Source: DAOUJI01 sp965237875 (GTDB lineage Bacteria; Chloroflexota; Dehalococcoidia; Lucifugimonadales; JAGWBF01). Taken from it: a stretch of 64,000 nt of DNA. A model generated the notes under the pieces. The model did no database searches. It worked only from the letters and a program-made list of their open reading frames with translations, and was not told where the DNA came from. Where the stretch lies: NCBI GenBank assembly GCA_965237875.1, contig CBDEGP010000002.1, forward strand, positions 930,001-994,000, given 5' to 3'. Shown here piece after piece: positions 36,901-42,735 of this stretch. The translations under genes and the position numbers were made by a program. Positions within the stretch are counted from its first letter, which is position 1. Each line of letters opens with the position of its first letter.

Positions 36901-38616
36901 ATCCACCGCCGCAATGGACACCAGGGACCTTTCACCGAGGTACCCAAGAATAAAGTTTCCAATGTTGCCTAGTGTTACAACCGAATATCCGTCGTAGTAG
37001 CTATGATAGTCGCCAAGGGGCACCTCGGAAGCCCAGAGAAAAAAGAAGTTATCATTGTGGCGAGCCACCCACTCCACCACGTCATCCACGGCGACAAAGA
37101 CCTCTCCGTTGGCCCGGGTCTGTCCCGCTGGGAAGGTTATGAAGACGGACTGCAGGCTGGGGTTGTAATAATCTCGCCTGAAATAGGAGCCCCTGCGATC
37201 CGGGTGCTGAAGCTCCACATATTTTACGTGGACTGTCAGCTCCTTTGCGATCTGGTCGGCGGGGCCACTCCGCTCCATGACGAAGGGTACAGAACGTCCC
37301 TCAAAGAACCATTCGTCAAGCACACGACCGTTGGAATCATCGTAGCCCTCAAACCCGCTGCCAACGGAAACGAAAGTAACCGTTTGCTTCGCCTGGTTGG
37401 TCACAATAGCTTCGACCCTGCGGTCGCCCCGCACGCTCACGTACTCGTCGAGATGCTCCTCGGGAATGCCGCTGGCGGGCCTTATCTCCGCCCGGAATCT
37501 GAAATTGCGGCTATGCCTGTCCCCCAAACGCCAGTAATAACGGTCATAGTGGACTTTGAAGCTCAACTCCCTGGCGCTCTCGCCCGCGGCCATGGTTACG
37601 GCATAGTCCTGGGGTTCCTCATATTCGGGCCATAGGTAACGCCTGATGTTTGGGCCGATTCTCAGGTGGAAAGGGGCGTTCTCCAGCGCCTCCGAGGCGT
37701 CGCCGTGGCGCGTAAAGGTGAAGGTGAGCGATTCGCCCTCCAGGATCTCCTCCCGGTCCACGCTGAGCGAAACCTCCATGGCCGTGTCGTCGTCGGTCAC
37801 CGTGACGCCGGCCTGGAAATCCGTCCCGGACACCCAGTAGGTGGAACCTGCGCCATAAACCAGGGAGGCCGTAAGCGTCAGGCCGTCCGTGTCCCGCACG
37901 TTTTCCCTGGTGGCAAAAGACACCGTGGCGCTGCTCTGGCCCGCGGGAATGGTGGCGCTCTTGAGGCGCTCGGCGTCCGCCGGGGCCGGGTCCCAGTGGT
38001 TGCCCTGCATGGCCCCGTCCGGGTCCTCCACCTCCACCGGGATCGTCAGTGAAGCGGCGTCTCCGCCGCTCCGCGTCACCCTGAACACGGCATCTCCGCC
38101 CTCTTCGATGCTGGGCTCATCGGCTGCTATGAAGACGATAATGTCGTCGTCGGTGGGCTCTCGGACAGCGACGGAGGCCCTATTGGTGGTACCGTCCCCT
38201 TGGTGGTAACCCGACCCGTTGGACACCTCTGCCTTCATGTTGCCCAGGACTCGGTTGCCCCTCTGGGCCCTGACCCGCACTTCAACGTGGGAGACGTTGG
38301 GAGGCATGGGCACGAAATGTATGAGCTGGGTCGGATTGTTCCCAAAGCTAACCAACCCCCTGTCGTTCCATGTCACCAGCCTGACCCTTAGGTCCCCCGA
38401 AAGGTCACCGGAGCGGTTGAGGCGGAAGAGCGCCGTGGCATCCACCGGCACTCCGGTCTCCCCGGGCCTCTCCACGGCCTCGACGGTGATTGTGGGCAGG
38501 ACTCCTTGGGCGTGGGCGGGCCCGGCCGGTAACAGGGACACCGTACCTGCCACCAGCATGGCCAGTACGAGCGTGACGATCAGGGTGGCGGGGGCCGGTC
38601 TGACCAGGCGGGTCAC
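27886..38616 (-). CDS. N-terminal part of the giant secreted Calx-beta repeat protein
   Basis: This frame encodes 3576 residues. GTG 38616 begins a signal peptide (about residues 1-36: basic start, long hydrophobic core ending PAGPAHA). Residues 40 to about 2830 are roughly two dozen Calx-beta-type repeats, marked by VTDNDxxP boundaries, EGxxxxFxVxRSG strands and DxxxEPDETFTVTLSNP loops. Then tandem 112-residue modules begin (GDATGQTYTVKL, DDDETVSVVLSK). It is in frame to about 27,955. If the breaks below are artefacts, the full locus down to 17486 would give about 7040 residues. It is presumably exported, calcium-binding and involved in adhesion or surface structure by family analogy. A MarR gene lies just upstream. 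Confidence 0.78.
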   Translation of the reverse strand: MTRLVRPAPATLIVTLVLAMLVAGTVSLLPAGPAHAQGVLPTITVEAVERPGETGVPVDATALFRLNRSGDLSGDLRVRLVTWNDRGLVSFGNNPTQLIHFVPMPPNVSHVEVRVRAQRGNRVLGNMKAEVSNGSGYHQGDGTTNRASVAVREPTDDDIIVFIAADEPSIEEGGDAVFRVTRSGGDAASLTIPVEVEDPDGAMQGNHWDPAPADAERLKSATIPAGQSSATVSFATRENVRDTDGLTLTASLVYGAGSTYWVSGTDFQAGVTVTDDDTAMEVSLSVDREEILEGESLTFTFTRHGDASEALENAPFHLRIGPNIRRYLWPEYEEPQDYAVTMAAGESARELSFKVHYDRYYWRLGDRHSRNFRFRAEIRPASGIPEEHLDEYVSVRGDRRVEAIVTNQAKQTVTFVSVGSGFEGYDDSNGRVLDEWFFEGRSVPFVMERSGPADQIAKELTVHVKYVELQHPDRRGSYFRRDYYNPSLQSVFITFPAGQTRANGEVFVAVDDVVEWVARHNDNFFFLWASEVPLGDYHSYYDGYSVVTLGNIGNFILGYLGERSLVSIAAVDDSPTIDFGEDPGSDLPSTGVTIEEGEDAEFVLTRTGLKDYEITVSVYIDDPGHFRRGTHGRNTPDRTAPVTFGAGEDTAYLTVHTSDDGRDIPDNTLTATVLPSQDNSYTPVAAGERRTSATVTVTDNDVAPEIRLSVSSSTVEEGLEAYFDIVRSGDSRNDVEIPVLFGPRGEQQLYYYGVGPGENLARRFLRTEDDDYDDPDETVYEMTLLPLENVPEDEQSQYRTIVGPSSITITVTDNDLPLVGVEQVEESYVEGELGQFRIVRMGQTGSPLNVKARVTQTGNSYFERYQYHLNVARTYTIDASEDSEVSTFQLQWEDGHEPEGSMTMQLAPGDGYRIDPERSIASFRVIEDDPAPTLAVTGATVSEDAGKIRFRVSLSSSVSPPSLQTVTVDYVTEAGTAEAGEDYTHIAGTLVIGPEKTSGVIDVPVLDNRLTEETESFSLVLSDPVNAELQDDQAKLTAVATITDNEPHVTVAPVAAEVDEGSPVRFRFTRSGDNIDLSGPLTVYFLAGYEDLPPEWLEVVITADRSSVTWQKTTEDDDFDGPDLTFLVLVIPSTWRGLPLDYSSVSPSVRTVVRDNDLPVVTIEAVHEGRTEGEPVEFALLREGQIDQPLTVNVSVAQTSDSETEQADFIAGTPPATATFAANSATATLTVPASTDSVAEPHATITASIIDEEEDGYRAGDPGSASVRIADDDRRDTTSLSISARSRVVEEGEEAVFAVRRTGGTNLDLVARVRVTEVKQDPNTDAIYSHHLKYVVTEREVTFNPGDDTAILVVSTEDENLNDGNSRIKASLLLSHLYRINPFPSIANIWVRDNDIPTVYFEQAYLERVEDPDQLPRYTLVRTGDTSFILGVNLSRYAIQRYNKPFPDREQSSPSPRPFRVGDQDVTYTTEPGGVGPLGGEGRVYIETGYCEEVPGDCGYASQYRVGEPSTFVATIHNDGQGVTVEADQASVNEGEPVTFTLTRVGGTPASRQNPLTARVAATQNGQFIRGTTPQTVRFAGYPEEAESTATVTIETVDDDVYESDGSITLTILPPAEGAGLGHFYEIVNSQGEATVAVVSDDDPAVSIADAEASEAGGSLTFTVDVPAVYEEVTVDWATSDGAGSESATADQDYTTATGTLRFLEGETSRTISIEILDDGVPEPDETFTVTLSNPAGVALGRAAATGTIMDDDPETLPVVTLWTRHGNVEEGDLATFSFRRQPAGGGPVSEHDGFGASPLTLNLTLTESGDFIEEALENYAGVKIEYTPGSNTATVTIPATHLYFFAEFSTDDDGQTEDNGSITLALAEGPGYTIGEENEATVNVRDNDLGISIADPERHSESATGINFTITLSKASSQSVDVDVTTVDGTATSDDAVTAASLGKDFEARSGTFTFAPGETRKVFTVTLVDDTFDEREESFTVELSNPSGNASLLDASATGAISDNDMTMMVGVFRDVTKVNEDAEGQVEFRFELTAAQGSGTTASEKMTTVRWTVTEGSATAGEDYEAVKASVRTQIEPGVLSKKVGVTLLDDEVYEDEYETFTFDLKSAVNLEVDEDNRSIEISLRDNETMRAVVAADSENVAEGGTASFTVSLTPHENAVPVEIEYAVVGTAGPADYTAPSGNLTIRAGETSGRVTIPVLMDPLHDPDETLGILLTRVAGGGREIALLTDTLATVTILDAGSLSASLASGASAAEGDEMEFTIELSLPTDMPVLVEWETTDVEGQQAADSNGVDYTNASGTVTIPAGDTSGTFTVSTVEDILVEGDETFTVVLRSAKKGDDPATSPDVTMAIRSVTATILDDDTAPASITLTATPDRVDEDAGETDLAVTATLDGSTRLEDDVSVELSLKGSVAAQEDDSQPASVILTIPAGQASGTATVAMTPANDEIAGGDTRVRIAGSASGFDVTRATVSITDDDEPPTGVILTVSKASVSEGAGTTTITVTGTLTGGDRLSGDTTIPLSVHGISLPAAEENGEPTIAATNDDYTAATVTLAILAGEVSGTAALEFTPTDDNLVEGDETVQVSGIFQELQVTPAVLTIEDDDREPDGIELSATPGSVTEDDGEVQVQVTATLTGGGTRTSGTEVTLSVYDVSAVAGADYTAASGILLIIPAGQVSGTASLSVTLVDDDIYEGTETVAIRGSNEDPGLSVRGVRISIADDEEKPTEIRLVLDRDTIAEGGGSQQIRVTAIVQGDSKRAVSTQISLSFDVPTTESSVGPSTPRSSTRSSTTRSSTRSSETGPSGGPPATAADYSALVNTITIPAGESAGEVLVLVSPIDDPIAEGDERLEIRGSTPGLKVSSALVTITDNDDRGIVLSETTLTVIEGDATGQTYTVKLATQPTVEVTVTVSGQDQTDLELTGLGEGNTLTFDATTWDDAQTVTVKAREDTDAKNDSVTLVHTAAGGEYAGAKSDVAVTVDDDETVSVVLSKSSLTVVEGDTAGQTYTVKLSHEPSVEVTVTVTGQDQTDLELTGLGEGNTLTFDATSWGDAQTVTVKAREDTDAKNDSVTLVHTAAGGEYAGAKSDLAVTVDDDETVSVVLSKTTLTVDEEDATGGTYTVKLSHEPSVEVTVTVTGQDTTDLTLSGLSGTDTLTFSTTTWGDAQTVTVKAREDADAKNDSVTLVHTAAGGEYEGVAEELAVTVDDDETVSVVLSKTTLTVVEGAAAGQTYTVKLSHEPSVEVTVTVTGQDQTDLELTGLGEGDTLTFSTTTWGDAQTVTVKAREDADAKNDSVTLVHTAAGGEYEGVAEELAVTVDDDETVSVVLSKSSLTVVEGAAAGQTYTVKLSHEPSVEVTVTVTGQDQTDLELTGLGEGDTLTFSTTTWGDAQTVTVKAREDADAANDKVTLVHTAAGGEYAGAKSDVAVTVDDDETVSIVLSKTTLTVDEEDATGGQTYTVKLSHEPSVEVTVTVTGQDTTDLTLSGLSGTDTLTFSTTTWGDAQTVTVKAREDADAKNDSVTLVHTAAGGEYEGVAEELAVTVDDDETLGVVIRRPSPSKPAAATWSWGRWGTLR

Positions 38617-38643
38617 TGCCCGGCCCCCTGAATAACTGGGTCA

Positions 38644-38660
38644 GACAATTGGCTTGTCAA
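38644..38660 (-). promoter_or_regulatory. Probable promoter with overlapping palindrome for the giant gene
   Basis: On the - strand, TTGACA (38660-38655) is a perfect -35 hexamer. A weak GTTATT-like -10 lies about 18 bases further on, just upstream of the GTG at 38616. The -35 overlaps the palindrome GACAA-N5-TTGTC (38644-38658), which could be an operator, for example for the MarR protein encoded next door. The -10 is poor, so this is tentative. Confidence 0.4.
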
Positions 38661-38799
38661 TTTGCTTAAGACCTCGCAGGCGACCGAAAGCTCTGGGCAC
38701 GGGGCCGGTATGAGTTAACATCGGCATTCTTGCGCCTCCACTTTCGTTGCCAAGTTGAGTATTTCCAGAAAACTCCATGTCTCTCACGTGAATCAGCGG

Positions 38800-39288
38800 T
38801 CAGGACCGTGTCGCCTGCGCCATGGCGTCGTAGCTAGCCATGACCTTGGACGTGGTGGAAATGAAGGCCGCCATCTCCTCCTCGCTGACACCCTCCGAGA
38901 GCCTCTCGATGTAGGCTTGCACCCGCCGGTGAATGTCGAGCGCCAGCTCCTTGCCCTGATCGGTCAACGCCAGTTTCACGACACGCCGGTCGTCGCTCAG
39001 ACGCCGCCTGCGCATCAATCCGCTGTTCACCATTTTGGTCACAATGTGGCTTATGCGGGACACCTTGACGGGCAGCTCCTGCGCCAGCTCCGTCGTGGTC
39101 CACTCGTCCCTTGCCAGGAACAGTCTGAGGAGGGCAAACTCCATGGGCACGAGACCGTAGGCAGTCATCTGGCCCGCCATCCCCTTGGCCAACGTGTTCG
39201 TCAGGCCGGTCACACACGACGCCAGGTCGGCGAGGGCCGTGTTTGACGGGCCGCCCGGGGACTGCTGCTGGGTCGGGTCCAAGCTCAC
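38800..39288 (-). CDS. MarR-family transcriptional regulator
   Basis: The product is 162 residues with a winged helix: FALLRLFLARDEWTTTELAQEL, then VSRISHIVTKMVNSGLMRRRR as recognition helix, the wing DDRRVVKLALTDQG, and a long C-terminal dimerisation helix. The start is GTG 39288; AAGGAG lies about 12 bases upstream. It is transcribed away from the GAF/kinase genes and in the same direction as the giant secreted-protein gene, whose promoter region holds a palindrome. MarR proteins usually repress adjacent genes in response to small molecules; the ligand is unknown. Confidence 0.9.
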   Translation of the reverse strand: MSLDPTQQQSPGGPSNTALADLASCVTGLTNTLAKGMAGQMTAYGLVPMEFALLRLFLARDEWTTTELAQELPVKVSRISHIVTKMVNSGLMRRRRLSDDRRVVKLALTDQGKELALDIHRRVQAYIERLSEGVSEEEMAAFISTTSKVMASYDAMAQATRS

Positions 39289-39409
39289 CGCAACAAGCGC
39301 TCCTTCAGATATTTCACTGACAGAATAGTTTACAAAGCCAGGGTGACCATCCTGTGACTTTACACCCCGAAACTGTGCCCTTTTTATGTTCCTTTCGTGC
39401 CCCGGGTGG

Positions 39410-39422
39410 TATAATCGGACAC
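39410..39422 (+). promoter_or_regulatory. TATAAT box 7 bases before the GAF gene
   Basis: TATAAT (39410-39415) is a perfect -10 hexamer, ending seven bases before ATG 39423, and no ribosome binding site lies between. A start point at or next to the ATG would give a leaderless mRNA. The -35 region is poor. Confidence 0.5.
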
Positions 39423-40052
39423 ATGCAGCCGCACGCCGCAGAACCGCAGGTCCTCCCCGGAACGGGCAGCGCGCTCGAGGAAGCCGACAGGCTGAGGCGA
39501 GAGAATAAGGCGCTGCGAGACCGCCTCTTCAAGCTGAGCGAATCCAGCCTCCGCATCAGCCAGAGCCTCGAACCCCACGCCGTCCTGCAAGGGGTCATAG
39601 ACAGCGCCTGTTCGCTGACCAACGCTCGCTATGGAGCGCTCTTGACCTTCGACGCCTCCGGGGGCATGGCGGACCTCATCACATCCGGCATGTCCCCCGA
39701 AGAGCGCGGGCGGCTGCGGGACCTGCCCAAGGGGTTGGGACTCCTCGGATACATGAGCGAGATTGAGGAACCACTGAGACTGACGGATATAGCCGGCCAT
39801 CCCAACTCGGTCGGCTTTCCCAAAGGCCACCCGACGATGAAGACCTTTCTGGGAACGCCGATCCAACAGCTGGAAGAGCGTGTCGGCAACATCTACCTCA
39901 CCGAGAAGGAAGGCGGCCGGGAGTTTACGCTCGAAGACGAAGAGACCCTGGTGATGTTCGCGTCTCAGGCGGCAATGGCCATCGCCAACGCTCGCCGATA
40001 CGGAGACGAACAACGGGTCAGGGCCGCTCTTTGGCGGGTCTCTTGGGAATGA
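39423..40052 (+). CDS. GAF-domain sensor protein
   Basis: The product is about 209 residues. A coiled-coil segment (EEADRLRRENKALRDRLFKLSES, quoted in part as EADRLRRENKALRDRL) leads into a GAF domain (about residues 55-195). The GAF domain has NARYGALLTFDASG, LPKGLGLLG, FPKGHPTMKTFLGTPI and MFASQAAMAIANARRY, the pattern of GAF sensors in multidomain kinases. It stops after RVRAALWRVSWE. The TGA overlaps the ATG of the kinase gene (ATGA at 40049-40052). In relatives that I recall, GAF and kinase are one polypeptide, so this is either a genuine split gene with coupled translation or the result of an internal deletion. Confidence 0.75.
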   Translation: MQPHAAEPQVLPGTGSALEEADRLRRENKALRDRLFKLSESSLRISQSLEPHAVLQGVIDSACSLTNARYGALLTFDASGGMADLITSGMSPEERGRLRDLPKGLGLLGYMSEIEEPLRLTDIAGHPNSVGFPKGHPTMKTFLGTPIQQLEERVGNIYLTEKEGGREFTLEDEETLVMFASQAAMAIANARRYGDEQRVRAALWRVSWE

Positions 40053-41731
40053 TGACCTTTCGACGTATGGATGGACGCGAGTTTTCGCTCGACGAGCTCC
40101 CGCCGATGCGGGCGATAAGCGGCGGCGAAGTCGTGCGCGCCGAGGAGATGGTCGTCCAGCTACCGGATGGCCGGACGGTCACCACCCTGGTCAACGCGAC
40201 GCCTATCTTCTCGGAAGACGGTGAGACCGTGTCCGCGGTGGTCACCATACAGGACATGACGCCGCTTGAAGAGTCCGAGCGACTGCGGGCCGAGTTCCTC
40301 GGCATGGTGAGCCATGAGCTGCGGACTCCGCTCACCACCATCAAAGGATCCGCCGCCACCGTGCTGGGCGCCTCTTCCACTCTCAGTCCCGCCGAGATGG
40401 GCGAGTTCTTCCGGATCATCGACGAGCAGGCCGACCACATGCGCGTCCTTATCAGCGACCTTCTCGACGTGACGCGGATCGAGACCGGGACCCTGTCGAT
40501 CACTCCCGGACCCACGGACGTGGCGGATGTGGTCGATCAGGCCAGGAGCGCGTTCCTGCGCGGCGGGGCAAGGAACAGTATTGAGGTTGACCTCCCGCCG
40601 GACCTGCCCCGGGTCGGGGCCGATCCACAGCGGATTGTCCAAGTACTGGACAACCTCTTCTCCAACGCGTCCAAGTACTCGCCCGAGGGTTCCGCCATCG
40701 GGGTGAGCGCATCGCAGGAGGATGTGTACGTTGCGATCTCCGTAGCGGATGAAGGTAGAGGCGTAGCCTCTGAGCAGCTGACCGACCTCTTTAAGAAGTT
40801 CTCCCGACTCGGCAGCGATGACCCGCACCGGCATGTGGGAGGGGACGGCCTGGGCCTGGCGATCTGCAAGGGGATAGTGGAGGCGCACGGGGGCCGCATA
40901 TGGGCCGAGAGCCTCGGACAGGGACTCGGCACACGGTTCACCTTTACGATTCCCGCGGTCGACGAGGCAGCCGGCGGCCCGGCAACCGGACCTGGTCGGC
41001 TCCCTGACGATCCAGGACGGACGGCGAGAGGGCGGGCGCGCATTCTCGCCGTGGACGACGAGCCGCACATGCTTCGGCTCGTTCGGAACACGCTCTCGGA
41101 AGCGGGCTATACCCCGATAGTGACCGGCAGCCCGGATGAGGTTGAACGCCTCATCGAGGCGGAGAAGCCCCACCTCGTTCTGATGGACCTGATCCTGCCC
41201 GGCACCGACGGAATCGAGTTGATGAAGCGCATCCTGGGGATCACTGATGTGCCGATCATCTTCCTGTCCGGCCATGACGAAGATCAGGATGTCGCACGGG
41301 CTTTCGAGGCGGGAGCCGACGACTACATTGTCAAGCCCTTCTCGCCAACCGAGCTGGTGGCGAGAATCGAGGCGGTCCTGCGCAGGCAGACGGTGGCCGA
41401 CAGGACCAGGGCGCGCGAACCCTATCTGCTGGGGAACCTGACGATCAACTACGCGGAACGCCGCGTGACGGTGGCCGGCCGTCCGGTGCAGTTGACCACC
41501 ACGGAATACAAGCTGCTCTTCGAGCTTTCGGTCAACGCCGGGCGCGTACTGACCCACGATCAACTGCTGAGACGGGGTTGGGGACCGGACCACCCCGACG
41601 ACTCAAGGCTCCTACGCTCCTTCCTCAAGAAGCTTCGGCGCAAGCTGGGCGACGACGCGGACAACCCCACGTACATCTTTACCGAGCCTCGCGTCGGCTA
41701 CCGCATGGCAAAATCGGGGGGGGGGGGGTAG
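40049..41731 (+). CDS. Hybrid histidine kinase with receiver and winged-helix output domain
   Basis: The product is about 560 residues from ATG 40049. In order: the end of a PAS-like domain (residues 1-75), HisKA with MVSHELRTPL (His89), and HATPase with DNLFSNASKY (N-box 201-210), DEGRGVA and GGDGLGLAIC. Then comes a receiver domain (Asp336, Asp337, phospho-acceptor Asp380 in LMDLILPG, Lys429 in VKPFSP) and an OmpR/PhoB-type winged helix (about 455-555, TTTEYKLLFELSVNAGRVLTHDQLL in part). Kinase, receiver and DNA-binding output in a single protein is unusual and would allow direct one-protein signalling. The last codons are encoded by a run of 13 G. The target is unknown. Confidence 0.85.
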   Translation: MMTFRRMDGREFSLDELPPMRAISGGEVVRAEEMVVQLPDGRTVTTLVNATPIFSEDGETVSAVVTIQDMTPLEESERLRAEFLGMVSHELRTPLTTIKGSAATVLGASSTLSPAEMGEFFRIIDEQADHMRVLISDLLDVTRIETGTLSITPGPTDVADVVDQARSAFLRGGARNSIEVDLPPDLPRVGADPQRIVQVLDNLFSNASKYSPEGSAIGVSASQEDVYVAISVADEGRGVASEQLTDLFKKFSRLGSDDPHRHVGGDGLGLAICKGIVEAHGGRIWAESLGQGLGTRFTFTIPAVDEAAGGPATGPGRLPDDPGRTARGRARILAVDDEPHMLRLVRNTLSEAGYTPIVTGSPDEVERLIEAEKPHLVLMDLILPGTDGIELMKRILGITDVPIIFLSGHDEDQDVARAFEAGADDYIVKPFSPTELVARIEAVLRRQTVADRTRAREPYLLGNLTINYAERRVTVAGRPVQLTTTEYKLLFELSVNAGRVLTHDQLLRRGWGPDHPDDSRLLRSFLKKLRRKLGDDADNPTYIFTEPRVGYRMAKSGGGG

Positions 41732-41752
41732 AGCGACAAGTTGGGAGCGCCC

Positions 41753-42604
41753 ATGACGATTCGAATAGTCACTGATAGCGTGTCGGACTTGCCCTCCTCG
41801 GTGGCGGGGGCCAACGAGATCACGGTCGTGCCCCTGTACGTCGTCATCGGCGGCGAGACCTACAGGGACGGCGTGGACATCGACGCCGACCGCTTCTACT
41901 CCCTCCTGGAGGAGGTTCCCAGCCTGCCCACCACGTCCCAACCCTCCATCGCCGATTTTCAGGAAGTCTACCGGCGGCTGCTGGACCAGGGCCATCGGAT
42001 AGTGTCCATTCACGTCAGCGCCAAGCTGAGCGGCACGCTCAACTCCGCAGCCCAGGCCAGAGAGTCGCTGGGCGCCGCGTCGGAGATCGAAATCGTGGAC
42101 TCCCAGCTTGCCGGGGGCGCCCAGGCCTTGCTCGCAATCAGCGCCGCGCGGTGGGCCAGGGAGATGTCCGACCACCGCGAAGTGGCGCGCCGGGTGGAAC
42201 GGTCGGTTGGGCAAAACCACGGCTTTGTCGTGGTCGACACCCTGAAGTATCTGGCAAAGGGCGGACGCATAGGCAAGGCCCAGGCCTTCCTGGGCGGGGC
42301 GCTCCAGTTCAAGCCCATCCTGAGCATCCGCGACGGCGAGGCCCATCCCGTGGACCGTCCCCGCACCCGCCGGCGGGCGATGGCCCGGATCGTCGAGATA
42401 GTTCGCGAGCTGGCCCCTATCCGCCGAATGCACGTGAGCTACACGACTGGCAGGGAACACGCCCTGGCTATCCGCCACGAGGTGGCCGACCTGGTGGAGC
42501 CGGAACGCCTCATCGAGTCCCGGTTTGGTCCGGTACTGGGCACCCACCTTGGCCCCAACACCATCGGCGTGGCGGTAACCCAAGGGAGCGCCGAGAACGA
42601 GTAG
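41753..42604 (+). CDS. DegV-family fatty-acid-binding protein
   Basis: The product is about 283 residues, starting MTIRIVTDSVSDLP. Family signatures are VVPLYVVIGGETYRDG, LPTTSQPSIADF, SIHVSAKLSGTLNSA, VVVDTLKYLAKGGRIGKA and KPILSIRDGE. DegV (FakB-like) proteins bind a fatty acid between two alpha/beta domains; in Firmicutes they present it to the FakA kinase. No fakA-like gene is in the window. ATG 41753 is preferred (GGGAG upstream) over a TTG at 41741. It follows the kinase gene by 21 bases and may share its transcript. Confidence 0.92.
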   Translation: MTIRIVTDSVSDLPSSVAGANEITVVPLYVVIGGETYRDGVDIDADRFYSLLEEVPSLPTTSQPSIADFQEVYRRLLDQGHRIVSIHVSAKLSGTLNSAAQARESLGAASEIEIVDSQLAGGAQALLAISAARWAREMSDHREVARRVERSVGQNHGFVVVDTLKYLAKGGRIGKAQAFLGGALQFKPILSIRDGEAHPVDRPRTRRRAMARIVEIVRELAPIRRMHVSYTTGREHALAIRHEVADLVEPERLIESRFGPVLGTHLGPNTIGVAVTQGSAENE

Positions 42605-42735
42605 ACCCTCACTTCCGGCTCAGCCGAACAACCAACGGCGCCCTGACCAGAACCACAGAACTATGACTTGGCTTGTCATTGCCGAGTCGCAACCCTGAAA
42701 ATTGTGCTCATCTTTGATGCTGGCCAACGCCCTTC

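Noticed and set aside
41716..41728. G13 run as a phase-variation switch of the kinase
   Set aside because: The run encodes only the last four glycines before the stop, so length changes would alter just the extreme C-terminus. An artefact or neutral tract is more likely.
42605..42735. Shared word TTGGCTTGTCA with the palindrome at 38.65 kb as another operator
   Set aside because: It lies between two convergent genes where no promoter is expected, and only one half of the palindrome is present.
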